DNA from: Cellulosimicrobium funkei | GTDB taxonomy: Bacteria; Actinomycetota; Actinomycetes; Actinomycetales; Cellulomonadaceae | DNA length: 64,000 nucleotides | Assembly (NCBI RefSeq): GCF_001019615.1 | Contig: NZ_JNBQ01000001.1 | Span: 434,001 to 498,000 of the forward strand | Direction of reading: 5' to 3' | Shown: in pieces, positions 34,530 to 42,485 of the stretch | How positions within the stretch are numbered: the stretch's first letter is position 1 | Layout of the letters: every line of letters starts with the position of its first letter | Notes under the pieces: generated by a model | Database searches by the model: none | What the model was told of the DNA's origin: nothing | Seen by the model: the letters and a program-made list of their open reading frames with translations, nothing else | Program-made: the position numbers and the translations under genes

Positions 34530-36623
34530 ATGACCTTCACGTTCGACCCGCTCGTCCCGCGCCCGATCGACCTGCCGACCGAGGTCGCGCTCGACGGGCC
34601 GCTCACGCCCGAGCAGTCCCTCGCGCTCGACGAGGCGAAGATCTTCGTCGGCCCGGCCGACCCCGCCGACCGCCCGGCCTGGCGCGAGCGCCTCGCCGCG
34701 TGGCGCGACGACGCGCGCCGCCGCCACGGGTACACGGGCGCCGCGTACGACCGCCCGGACGCGGCGTGGGCCGCCGGGTGCTCGACGGTCGCGCAGGTCT
34801 GGCTGTGGGACGAGCTGCTGTACTCGTTCGAGGAGCACCGGTTCACGCCGGAGCGGTTCCTCGCCGACGCGCGCGAGCGGTTCGGCGGCCTCGACGCCGT
34901 GGTGCTGTGGCACGCGTACCCCGTCATCGGGATCGACGACCGCAACCAGTGGGACTTCTACCGCGACGTCCCGGGGATCGTCGACCTCGTGCAGACGTTC
35001 CACGACGCGGGCCTGCACGTGTTCGTCGACTACAACCCGTGGGACGTCGGCACGCGTCGCGGCGGCGACGACCTCACCGAGCTCGCCGCCGTCGTGCGCG
35101 ACCTCGGCGCCGACGGCGTCTTCCTCGACACGCTGAAGAAGGCCGAGCCGGAGCTCGTCGCGCGGCTCGAGGCCGCGCGCCCGGGCATCGTCCTGGAGGG
35201 CGAGTCCAAGCTCCCGGTCGAGCGCATCGAGGACCACTCGTCGTCGTGGGCGCAGTTCTTCGCCGACTCGCCCGTGCCCGGCGTGCTGCGCGCGCACTGG
35301 TACGAGCGCCGGCACATGCAGCACCACGTGCGCCGCTGGCACCGCGACCACTCCGAGGAGCTCCAGTCCGCGTGGCTCAACGGCGTGGGCGTCATGGTGT
35401 GGGAGGTCGTGTTCGGCGTGTGGGTCGGCTGGTCGCGGCGCGACGCCGCGACCGTCACGCGCCTGGTCACGGTCCAGCGCGCGGCGCGGCCGCTGCTGCT
35501 CGACGGGGAGTGGACGCCGCTGGCCGAGCTCGCACCCGAGGCCGAGGCCGCCGGGGTCTACGCGTCGCGCTGGGAGCTCGACGGCGTGACCCTGTGGACG
35601 CTCGTCAACCGCGGCGAGACGGACTACGACGGCCCGCTGCTCCCGGCCGACCACTCGTCCCCCCGAACCCGGGGTTCCTCCTCAGGCGGGGCTGTCGCTG
35701 GGGAGGAACACCGGGCTCGGCGTGACGTCCGGGTGCCGGGGCGGGGGATCGCCGCGGTGCTGCACGTGGCCGACGGCGTCGGCGAGCCCGACTGGCTGGC
35801 GCACCTGCGCGACGTCGTCGGCTCGCTCGACACGGCCGCGCCGCACGCACCCGACGCGAGGTTCCCGCACCGGATCGCGCGGCGTCTCGCACCCGGTGCC
35901 GAGGCCCTCGTGGCGCGCGGGGCGACGGGCGTGCCCGGGGCGGGCGCCGTCGTCGTGCCCGCGGGGCCGTACGTGCTGACCGTCCGGTACCGCGCGCGCG
36001 AGACCGGGATGTACCAGGGCGCGCCGTACGTGGACGAGTGGAAGCCGCTCCCGCCGCGCCTGCACGACGCGCGGACCCTCCAGCGCGACGGCGAGCTCGC
36101 GGCGCCGGTCGCGGTCGGCGGCGACGTGACGAACGCGGAGTTCGCGGAGTTTCTCGCGGCCACCGGGTACGTGCCCGCCGTCGCGCACCGCTTCCTCGCG
36201 CACTGGGCGGACGGGCGTCCCGCGCCCGGCACGCAGGACGAGCCCGTGACCTTCGTCGACCTCGACGACGCCCGCGCGTTCTGCGCGTGGCGCGGCGGGC
36301 GCCTGCCCACCGAGGACGAGTGGCAGCTCGCGGCCGAGCAGCCCGGCTGGACGCGCGGCGAGCCCGCCGTGTGGAGCTGGACGGGCTCCGAGCACTCCGA
36401 CGGCCGCACGCGGTTCGTCATGCTCAAGGGCGGCAGCGCCTACCGCGCCGAGGGTTCCGACTGGTACGTCGAGGGCGGCCGCCACGCCCCCGACTACGCG
36501 GTCAAGCTCCTCGTCCCCGGCCTGGGGCTCGCGCGCGGCGCGACCGTCGGGTTCCGCTGCGCGTGGGACCTCGCCGACGACCAGCCCGCCGACGATCAGC
36601 ACGCCGAGGAGGTGACGGCATGA
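34530..36623 (+). CDS. TIM-barrel (GH-like) protein fused to a C-terminal FGE-sulfatase/SUMF1 domain
   Basis: A 697-residue protein without signal peptide. The N-terminal 370 residues look like a glycosidase-type barrel: VVLWHAYPVIGIDDR, FVDYNPWD (acidic residues 168 and 172), GVFLDTLKKAEPE (D200) and GIVLEGESK (E224). The C-terminal part from about residue 530 has the formylglycine-generating-enzyme fold (VTNAEFAEFLAATGY, AWRGGRLPTEDEWQLAAEQ, LKGGSAYRA, and TVGFRCAW at the end). Between them, residues 378-397 are encoded by a palindromic insert. GGAAAGG precedes the ATG. Not assigned to a known activity; possibly a second glycoside-processing step of locus III. Confidence 0.7.
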   Translation: MTFTFDPLVPRPIDLPTEVALDGPLTPEQSLALDEAKIFVGPADPADRPAWRERLAAWRDDARRRHGYTGAAYDRPDAAWAAGCSTVAQVWLWDELLYSFEEHRFTPERFLADARERFGGLDAVVLWHAYPVIGIDDRNQWDFYRDVPGIVDLVQTFHDAGLHVFVDYNPWDVGTRRGGDDLTELAAVVRDLGADGVFLDTLKKAEPELVARLEAARPGIVLEGESKLPVERIEDHSSSWAQFFADSPVPGVLRAHWYERRHMQHHVRRWHRDHSEELQSAWLNGVGVMVWEVVFGVWVGWSRRDAATVTRLVTVQRAARPLLLDGEWTPLAELAPEAEAAGVYASRWELDGVTLWTLVNRGETDYDGPLLPADHSSPRTRGSSSGGAVAGEEHRARRDVRVPGRGIAAVLHVADGVGEPDWLAHLRDVVGSLDTAAPHAPDARFPHRIARRLAPGAEALVARGATGVPGAGAVVVPAGPYVLTVRYRARETGMYQGAPYVDEWKPLPPRLHDARTLQRDGELAAPVAVGGDVTNAEFAEFLAATGYVPAVAHRFLAHWADGRPAPGTQDEPVTFVDLDDARAFCAWRGGRLPTEDEWQLAAEQPGWTRGEPAVWSWTGSEHSDGRTRFVMLKGGSAYRAEGSDWYVEGGRHAPDYAVKLLVPGLGLARGATVGFRCAWDLADDQPADDQHAEEVTA
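35663..35720. repeat. Palindromic element inside the TIM-barrel/FGE gene (family C)
   Basis: Arms of 19 bases (35663-35681 and 35702-35720) pair with two mismatches around a 20-base loop. The encoded peptide (SSPRTRGSSSGGAVAGEE) is unlike its surroundings and lies between domains, as expected for an in-frame inserted palindromic element. Confidence 0.65.
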
Positions 36624-37840
36624 CGGACGCACCGCGCGTCTCGCGCGACCCGGCCGCGGGCGCGCTCGCGGGCCTGCGCGTCGTCGACGCGTCGACGCTG
36701 TTCGCCGGGCCCATGGCGGCGATGCACCTCGGCGACCTGGGCGCCGACGTCGTCAAGGTCGAGCACCCCACGAAGCCCGACCCGTCGCGCACGCACGGCG
36801 CCGCGAAGGACGGCGTGAACCTGTGGTGGAAGACGCTCGGGCGCAACAAGCGCACCGTCACCGCGAACCTGGGGAGCGACGGCGGCCGCGAGGTGTTCCT
36901 CGCGCTCGTCGCCGACGCGGACGTCGTCGTCGAGAACTTCCGGCCCGGCACGCTCGAGCGCTGGGACCTCGGCTACGACGAGCTGTCCACGCGCAACCCG
37001 CGGCTCGTGCTCGCGCGCGTGAGCGGGTTCGGGCAGGTCGGGCCATACCGGACGCGCCCCGGGTTCGGCACGCTCGCCGAGGCGATGAGCGGGTTCGCCG
37101 CGATGACCGGCGAGCCCGACGGCCCGCCGACCCTCCCGCCGTTCGGGCTCGCCGACGGCGTCGCGTCGCTCGCGACCGCGTTCGCCGTCATGGTCGCGCT
37201 GTCCACGCGCGAGCGCACCGGGCACGGGCAGGTCGTCGACACGGCCATCATCGAGCCCATCCTCGCGATGCTCGGGCCGCAGATCACGCGCTGGGACCAG
37301 CTCCGCACCGTGCAGCCGCGCACCGGCAACCGGTCCGCGAACAACGCGCCGCGCAACACCTACCGCACGCGCGACGGGCAGTGGGTCGCGGTGTCGACGT
37401 CGGCGCAGTCCATCGCCGAGCGCGTCCTGCGCCTCGTGGGTCGCCCCGAGCTCGTCGACGAGCCCTGGTTCGCGAGCGGCGTCGAGCGCGCGCAGCACGC
37501 CGACCTGCTCGACGAGGCCGTCGGCGGCTGGATCGCGCAGCGCACGCGCGCCGAGGTCGTCGCCGCGTTCGAGGAGGCCCAGGCCGCCGTCGCGCCGATC
37601 TACGACGCCCAGGACATCGTCGACGACCCTCAGTTCCGCGCGCTCGGCACGATCCACGAGATCGAGGACCCCGAGCTCGGGCCGATGCTCATGCAGGGCC
37701 CGCTGTTCCGGATGTCCGAGAACGACGGCGTCATCCGCTTCACCGGCCGCGCGCACGGCGCCGACACCGACGCGGTGCTCGGCGAGCTCGGGTTCTCGCC
37801 CGAGCGCGTCGCCGAGCTCCGGGCGGAGGGCGCCATATGA
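36620..37840 (+). CDS. CaiB/BaiF (family III) CoA-transferase
   Basis: A 406-residue family III CoA-transferase. LAGLRVVDASTLFAGPMAAM, the GADVVKVEHP strand, VVVENFRPGTLERWDLGYDEL and ARVSGFGQVGPYRTRPGF are the standard signatures; the catalytic Asp is expected in FGLADGVASLA. These enzymes move CoA between carboxylic acids, for example from succinyl-CoA to malate, citramalate or itaconate. Its presence in a sugar operon is unusual, and together with the CitE-family lyase it points to an acid released along with the sugar. Overlaps both neighbours by four bases. Confidence 0.9.
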   Translation: MTDAPRVSRDPAAGALAGLRVVDASTLFAGPMAAMHLGDLGADVVKVEHPTKPDPSRTHGAAKDGVNLWWKTLGRNKRTVTANLGSDGGREVFLALVADADVVVENFRPGTLERWDLGYDELSTRNPRLVLARVSGFGQVGPYRTRPGFGTLAEAMSGFAAMTGEPDGPPTLPPFGLADGVASLATAFAVMVALSTRERTGHGQVVDTAIIEPILAMLGPQITRWDQLRTVQPRTGNRSANNAPRNTYRTRDGQWVAVSTSAQSIAERVLRLVGRPELVDEPWFASGVERAQHADLLDEAVGGWIAQRTRAEVVAAFEEAQAAVAPIYDAQDIVDDPQFRALGTIHEIEDPELGPMLMQGPLFRMSENDGVIRFTGRAHGADTDAVLGELGFSPERVAELRAEGAI

Positions 37841-38742
37841 GTGCGGGCGCCCGGTCGGGTCCAGGAACCGGGTCCGGGTCGGGAGACCGGCGCGCGTCCC
37901 GGGCCGGTGCGCCGCCGCTGACCTTGCTGTACGTGCCCGCGGACCGGCCCGACCGGGTGGCCAAGGCGCTCGCGTCCGCGGCCGACGTCGTGCTCGTCGA
38001 CCTCGAGGACGCCGTCGCGCCGGCGCGCAAGGACGAGGCGCGGGCGCACGCCGTCGCGCTGCTCGACGACGCGGCGGCCGCGCGTGGGGTCCAGGTGCGG
38101 ATCAACCACCCCGCGACGCCGTGGCACGCCGACGACGTCTCGGCCCTCGCCGGGCTGCCGCTCGCCGTCGGGGCGCGCGCGCCGAAGGTCGAGTCCGCCG
38201 ACGAGGTGCGCGCGCTCGCGGCGGCGCTCCCCGGGCGGGCGCTGCACCTGCTGGTCGAGTCGGCGCTCGGCGTCGAGCGCGCGTTCGAGCTCGCGACGGC
38301 GTCGCCGCAGGTCGCGTCGCTCGGGCTCGGCGAGGCCGACCTGCGCTCCGACCTGCGGGTCGACGACGAGGCCGGGCTCGCGTGGGCGCGCAGCCGGGTC
38401 GTCGTCGCGGCCCGGGCGTCGGGGCTGCCGTCGCCCGCGATGTCCGCGTACACGCACGTGCGCGACCTCGACGGGCTCGCGGCGTCGTGCCGCGCCGGGC
38501 GGGCGCTCGGCTTCTGCGGCCGCACCGCGATCCACCCCGCGCAGCTCGACACGATCCGCGACGCGTTCCTCCCGACCCCGGACGAGGTGGACCGCGCGCG
38601 CGAGGTCGTCGAGCGCGTGGGCGACGCCGCGGCGTCGGGCACGGGCGTCGTCGCGCTCGCCGACGGCACGTTCCTCGACGTCGCGATGGTCGAGCGCGCG
38701 CGCACCGTGCTGGCCCTGGCGGACCGCCGCCCGCCCGGCTAG
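37837..38742 (+). CDS. CitE/HpcH-family beta-hydroxyacyl-CoA lyase
   Basis: A 301-residue TIM-barrel lyase of the citrate lyase beta / malyl-CoA / citramalyl-CoA lyase family. LLYVPADRPDRVAKAL, VVLVDLEDAVAP (metal Asp/Glu), VRINHPATPWHADD, LLVESALGVE and LGLGEADLRSDL are all present, and GFCGRTAIHPAQLD gives the C-terminal strip. It would cleave a 3-hydroxyacyl-CoA, giving acetyl-CoA plus glyoxylate, pyruvate or similar. Start overlaps the CoA-transferase stop (ATGA); last gene of locus III. A disordered Gly/Ser/Arg leader of about 25 residues precedes the fold. Confidence 0.85.
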   Translation: MSAGARSGPGTGSGSGDRRASRAGAPPLTLLYVPADRPDRVAKALASAADVVLVDLEDAVAPARKDEARAHAVALLDDAAAARGVQVRINHPATPWHADDVSALAGLPLAVGARAPKVESADEVRALAAALPGRALHLLVESALGVERAFELATASPQVASLGLGEADLRSDLRVDDEAGLAWARSRVVVAARASGLPSPAMSAYTHVRDLDGLAASCRAGRALGFCGRTAIHPAQLDTIRDAFLPTPDEVDRAREVVERVGDAAASGTGVVALADGTFLDVAMVERARTVLALADRRPPG

Positions 38743-38783
38743 CGCGGCCGAGGCGCGCCGCGCGAGAACGACCCTCCTCCCGG

Positions 38784-38840
38784 CCGAGCACGACGTTGCT
38801 GTCGTCATCGGCCCGGTCACGACAGCAACGTCGTGCTCGG
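38784..38840. repeat. Palindromic repeat, family B, copy 1
   Basis: Perfect 22-bp arms (38784-38805 and 38819-38840) around a 13-base loop; outer flanks pair further with one mismatch and one bulge. It begins CCGAGCACGACG. It lies 42 bases after the locus III operon and may also act as its terminator, though no T-tract follows. Confidence 0.9.
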
Positions 38841-38895
38841 CGGGACGAGGGAGGGGGAGGGGGCAGTCATCAGCGGATCTCGACGAGGAGACACG

Positions 38896-41439
38896 ATGGA
38901 CGCAGCACGACGGCCGCACCGGCGGCCCGGGACGACGGCCGCGCTCGCCGCGCTGGCAGTGAGCGCGACGATCGGCGGGTCGGCGCTCGCGCTGCCCGCG
39001 ACCGCCGCGGAGCAGGGCACGGTCGAGGCCGGACGGGTCGCGGACTCCGCGTCCGGGCCGATCGACTACACGGTCTACCTGCCACCCGGCTACGACGACG
39101 GCGAGCAGGAGTACCCGACGCTCTACCTGCTGCACGGGCGTGGCGACACGCAGGCCGCGTGGCAGCAGGTCACGGGCGACCTCGACGAGCTCATCGGGGC
39201 GGGCGAGATCCAGCCGATGGTCGTCGTCATGCCGGACGCGCCGTGGAACGACCGCGGCTCCTGGTACACGGACTCGCTCTACACCGGGGACGCGACGGGC
39301 GCGGGCGCCGGCACCGCCGTCGAGACGGCGTTCACGCGCGACCTCGTCGCGCACGTCGACGCGACGTACCGGACGGTCGAGGACCGCGAGGCGCGCGCCG
39401 TCGGCGGGTACTCCATGGGTGGCGCGGGCGCGCTGCGGTTCACGCTCGCGCACCAGGACACGTTCTCCGCGGGCATCGTGCTGAGCCCCGCGGTGTACGT
39501 GCCACAACCCCCGGCGGACTCCTCGGCGCGCGACCACGGCGCGTACGGCGTCGGCACCGCGCCGTTCGACGCCGACCGGTACACCGAGCTGTCCTACCCG
39601 ACGGCGCTCGCGGCGCTCGACCCGGCGCTCCCGGTGCACCTGTTCGTCGCCGTCGGCGACGACGAGTGGGCCAACCCCGACCCCGCCGAGGCCACGCACG
39701 ACATCGACTTCGAGTCCGCGCGCCTCTACAACCAGGCGCGCCGCGTCCCGGGCGTGACGGCCGAGCTGCGCGTGCTCGACGGCGGCCACGACTGGGACGT
39801 GTGGCGGCCCGCGTTCCGCGAGGGGGTCGTCGACGTCTCGGCGCGCCTGCGCACCACGCCGGCCGCACCGTGGGACGCCGAGCTCCTCGGCTCCGCGGGC
39901 GACGACCGCGCGGGCGGGGTCGCGGCCCTGCCCGACGGCGGGACCGCCGTCGCGCTGAACCTCGCCGGCGCGTGGGACGGGTACGAGCCCGCTGGCGGTT
40001 TCGACACGGTCGTCGTGCGGCGCGACGCCGACGGCGCCGAGGTGTGGCGGCACGCGGTCGCGACGGGCGCGGACGACCGCGCGTACGGCGTCGTGCCGGG
40101 CGTCGACGGCGGCGTGCTCGTCGCCGGGTACACGAAGGGCGACCTCGACGGCGCCCACGCGGGCACGACGCGCGACGACGGGTTCGTCGCGGCCGTCACG
40201 GCCGACGGCGAGCGCGCGTGGACGCTGCAGACCGGCGACCCCGGCGCTGCCGACCGCTTCTACGCCGTCGCGCCCGACGGCGCGGGCGGCGCCTACGTCG
40301 CCGGGTACACGAGCGGTGCCGTGGGCGACGCGCCGAGCGCCGGGGACAAGGACGCGCTGGTCGGGCGGGTCTCGGCGGCTGGCGAGCTGCTGTGGCTGCG
40401 CCAGGTGGGCGGGCCCGGCGAGGACAAGGCGCTCGCGGTCGCGGCCTCGCCCGACGGCGCGGTGTACGTGGGCGGGGTGTCGGGCGGCGGGATGCCCGGT
40501 GTCGACCACGCCGGCGCGAACGACGGCTGGGTCGCGCGCTACGCCGCGGACGGCGAGCAGGAGTGGCTGCGCGCCGTCGCGACGAGCGAGAACGACCAGG
40601 TCAACGGCCTCGTGGCGCGATCGGACGGGTCGGTCGTCGCCGTCGGGCACACGCGCGGCGCGCTGGGCGACGGCGGCAACCTCGGGGACAACGACGTCGT
40701 GGCGCGGGCGTTCGACCCCGCGGGCGAGGTCCTGTGGACGACGCAGGTCGGCACGTCGACCGACGACCGCGGCGTCACGGGCGTGCTCGGCGCGGACGAC
40801 GCGGTGCTCGTCGTCGGCACGACCTACGGCGCGCTGGGCACGGCCGTCGGTGGGGTGGACGTCGTGACGCTGCCCGTCGCGGCCGACGGCACCCCGGGCG
40901 AGGCGACGCAGACCGGGTCGCGCGAGCGCGACGGCGCCGACGAGTGGGACGACGCGAACCTGTTCGCGGCCCCGGCCCCGGCCCCGGCCCCGGCCCCGGC
41001 CCCGGCCTCCTCCGGTCCGGGCTCGGCCGACTCGGCCGGCACGACCGGCGAGGGAGCGGCGCTGCTCACCGGGCTCACGTACGGCGCCCCCGCAGGCACG
41101 ACCAACGCGGGTGCCGCGGACGTGTTCGTCGCGCGCGTGCCGTGGGACGCCGTCGTGCCGGGCGGCGGTGCGGGCCCGGCGCTCGACGTCACCGCCCAGG
41201 CGCGGTGCCTCGCGGGCAAGGCCTACGTCGCCGTGCGTGCGACGAGCACGGCAGACGCGCCCGTCGACGTCGAGCTCGTGACGCCGTACGGCGCGCGGGT
41301 CGTCGCGGACGTCGCGCCGGGGGCCAGCGCCTACCAGTCATTCCCGGCCCGGACCGCGACCATCGCCGCCGGGGAGGCGACCGCGACCACGGGCGGCCGC
41401 ACCGCCGTCGTCCCGTACGACGCGCTCGCCTGCGCCTGA
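38896..41439 (+). CDS. Secreted esterase fused to an SBBP-type beta-propeller
   Basis: An 847-residue exported protein. After a signal peptide (ALAALAVSATIGGSALALPA) comes an esterase-D/feruloyl-esterase-like hydrolase domain: PTLYLLHGRGDTQAAW, nucleophile elbow GGYSMGGAGA (Ser near residue 173) and a late GGHDWDVW histidine. From about residue 330 there are repeated blades of the SBBP type (AYGVVPGVDGGVLVAGYTKG, YAVAPDGAGGAYVAGYTSG). An Ala-Pro linker precedes a short C-terminal beta domain with two Cys. GAGGAG precedes the ATG. The combination suggests an extracellular carbohydrate or ester hydrolase on a propeller scaffold; substrate unknown. Confidence 0.8.
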   Translation: MDAARRPHRRPGTTAALAALAVSATIGGSALALPATAAEQGTVEAGRVADSASGPIDYTVYLPPGYDDGEQEYPTLYLLHGRGDTQAAWQQVTGDLDELIGAGEIQPMVVVMPDAPWNDRGSWYTDSLYTGDATGAGAGTAVETAFTRDLVAHVDATYRTVEDREARAVGGYSMGGAGALRFTLAHQDTFSAGIVLSPAVYVPQPPADSSARDHGAYGVGTAPFDADRYTELSYPTALAALDPALPVHLFVAVGDDEWANPDPAEATHDIDFESARLYNQARRVPGVTAELRVLDGGHDWDVWRPAFREGVVDVSARLRTTPAAPWDAELLGSAGDDRAGGVAALPDGGTAVALNLAGAWDGYEPAGGFDTVVVRRDADGAEVWRHAVATGADDRAYGVVPGVDGGVLVAGYTKGDLDGAHAGTTRDDGFVAAVTADGERAWTLQTGDPGAADRFYAVAPDGAGGAYVAGYTSGAVGDAPSAGDKDALVGRVSAAGELLWLRQVGGPGEDKALAVAASPDGAVYVGGVSGGGMPGVDHAGANDGWVARYAADGEQEWLRAVATSENDQVNGLVARSDGSVVAVGHTRGALGDGGNLGDNDVVARAFDPAGEVLWTTQVGTSTDDRGVTGVLGADDAVLVVGTTYGALGTAVGGVDVVTLPVAADGTPGEATQTGSRERDGADEWDDANLFAAPAPAPAPAPAPASSGPGSADSAGTTGEGAALLTGLTYGAPAGTTNAGAADVFVARVPWDAVVPGGGAGPALDVTAQARCLAGKAYVAVRATSTADAPVDVELVTPYGARVVADVAPGASAYQSFPARTATIAAGEATATTGGRTAVVPYDALACA
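40968..41007 (+). repeat. GGCCCC microsatellite coding for Ala-Pro
   Basis: Six full GGCCCC units plus four bases, in frame, giving the APAPAPAPAPAP linker. Unit number is likely to vary between strains without changing the frame. Confidence 0.9.
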
Positions 41440-41508
41440 CCGCCGCTGCTGCCGCCGGCCGGCGCCTGGCTCGACGTCCCGGCGGCCGAGCACGACCCCG
41501 CGCGCGGT

Positions 41509-41563
41509 CGAACACGACGTCGCTGTCGTTATCCGCCTGATAACGACAGCAACGTCGTGTTCG
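41509..41563. repeat. Palindromic repeat, family B, copy 2
   Basis: Arms of 25 bp (41509-41533 and 41539-41563) with one mismatch and loop CGCCT; inner core GTCGTTATC / GATAACGAC. A half copy (CCGAGCACGACC) lies just upstream. Located between the convergent esterase and second GH19 genes. Confidence 0.9.
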
Positions 41564-41585
41564 GCGCGGGGCGGGGCCGGGGCGG

Positions 41586-42272
41586 TCAGCAGGTGAGGTG
41601 GTTGCCCGTCGTGGTGCCGACGATCTCGACGTAGTGGCGGAAGAGGCGGACGCGGTTGTTCATCTGACGGGGGTTGCCGCCCTCGCACTCGAGCGGGCCG
41701 TTGATCGACCGGATCGTCTCGGCGAAACCGTGCTCGCCGACGATCGCCTCGTGGCACGTCATCGACGCGGTGCCGGGCTGCGTGTTCCAGTACCAGAGCG
41801 CGGTCTGCCACGCGACGGTCGGGTCCTGCTCGACGAGCCACGGGTCGGCGAGGAGGTCGACGCCCAGCGCCTCGCCGGCTGCCCGGTAGTTGAAGTTCCA
41901 GGAGAGCTGGAGCGGGCCGCGGCCGTAGTAGGCGTCCTGGCCGGCGGGGCACCCGTACGGCTGGGAGGGGTCGCAGTAGTGCGGGTAGTTCGCGGTGTTC
42001 ACCTCGACCACGTGCACGAGCCCGTGCGTCTCGTGGCTCACGTTCGCGAGGAACGCCGCCGCCTCGCGGCGGGCCACCCGGTCGCCGCCCGTCGTCGCGA
42101 ACGCCGGGTACGCGGCCGTCGCGGCGGCGAGCCCGGCGTACGTGTAGAAGGGGTTCCGCTCGGGGAACATCGCGTCGAACTGCTGCTCGGTCACGACGAA
42201 CGTCGGCGCGGGGTCCGACGCCGGCGGCGAGGCGTGCGTCGTCGGGATGAGCGAGGGCGTCGGGTCGGCCAT
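41586..42272 (-). CDS. GH19 chitinase-like protein without signal peptide or binding module
   Basis: A 228-residue protein that is little more than a GH19 catalytic domain, roughly two-thirds identical by eye and without gaps to the catalytic domain of the secreted chitinase at 25155-26135. Catalytic NHET is SHETHGL, and YYGRGPLQLSWNFNY is intact, so it should be active on chito-oligomers or peptidoglycan-like glycans. The N-terminus (ADPTPSLIPTTHASPPASDP) is Pro/Ser/Thr-rich and has no hydrophobic core. GAGG lies before the ATG, so a longer start is unlikely. Family B palindromes lie on both sides. Confidence 0.85.
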   Translation of the reverse strand: MADPTPSLIPTTHASPPASDPAPTFVVTEQQFDAMFPERNPFYTYAGLAAATAAYPAFATTGGDRVARREAAAFLANVSHETHGLVHVVEVNTANYPHYCDPSQPYGCPAGQDAYYGRGPLQLSWNFNYRAAGEALGVDLLADPWLVEQDPTVAWQTALWYWNTQPGTASMTCHEAIVGEHGFAETIRSINGPLECEGGNPRQMNNRVRLFRHYVEIVGTTTGNHLTC

Positions 42273-42378
42273 GGGGTCCTCTTCGTCGGCGGTGGCCGCG
42301 ACGTCGCGGCCGCGATCACCCTACGCGATTCGTGAGGAGGCCTGCGTAATGCCCGCGGGCGAAAGGAGGAGCGCCCTG

Positions 42379-42422
42379 CCACCCGCCCTCGACCACGACG
42401 CCACCCGCCCTCGAGCACGACA
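42379..42422 (+). repeat. 22-bp tandem direct repeat next to family B copy 3
   Basis: Two 22-base units starting CCACCCGCCCTCGA (42379-42400, 42401-42422) differ at two positions only, one of which turns GACCACGAC into GAGCACGAC. The second unit runs into the left arm of the family B palindrome. Confidence 0.8.
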
Positions 42423-42466
42423 TAAGGGTCGCTATCGGCTGGATAACGACCCTCATGCCGTGCTCG
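42412..42466. repeat. Palindromic repeat, family B, copy 3
   Basis: Arms of 25 bp (42412-42436, 42442-42466), loop GGCTG, three mismatches that are all transitions. Ends CGAGCAC / GTGCTCG and core TATC/GATA are shared with copy 2; the middle of the stem differs. Confidence 0.85.
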
Positions 42467-42485
42467 GCGGCTGGGTGTCAGGAGA

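Noticed and set aside
38784-38840. Simple rho-independent terminator
   Set aside because: No T-tract, and near-copies lie at 41509 and 42412 regardless of gene orientation; treated as a repeat family that may secondarily stop transcription.
37630-40650. 1006-codon minus-strand frame
   Set aside because: Antisense of CoA-transferase, lyase and esterase genes; composition typical of shadows.
38121-41540. 1139-codon open frame overlapping the CitE and esterase genes
   Set aside because: Arg/Ala/Gly-rich frame-shifted shadow that runs through two real genes and a palindrome; no start context.
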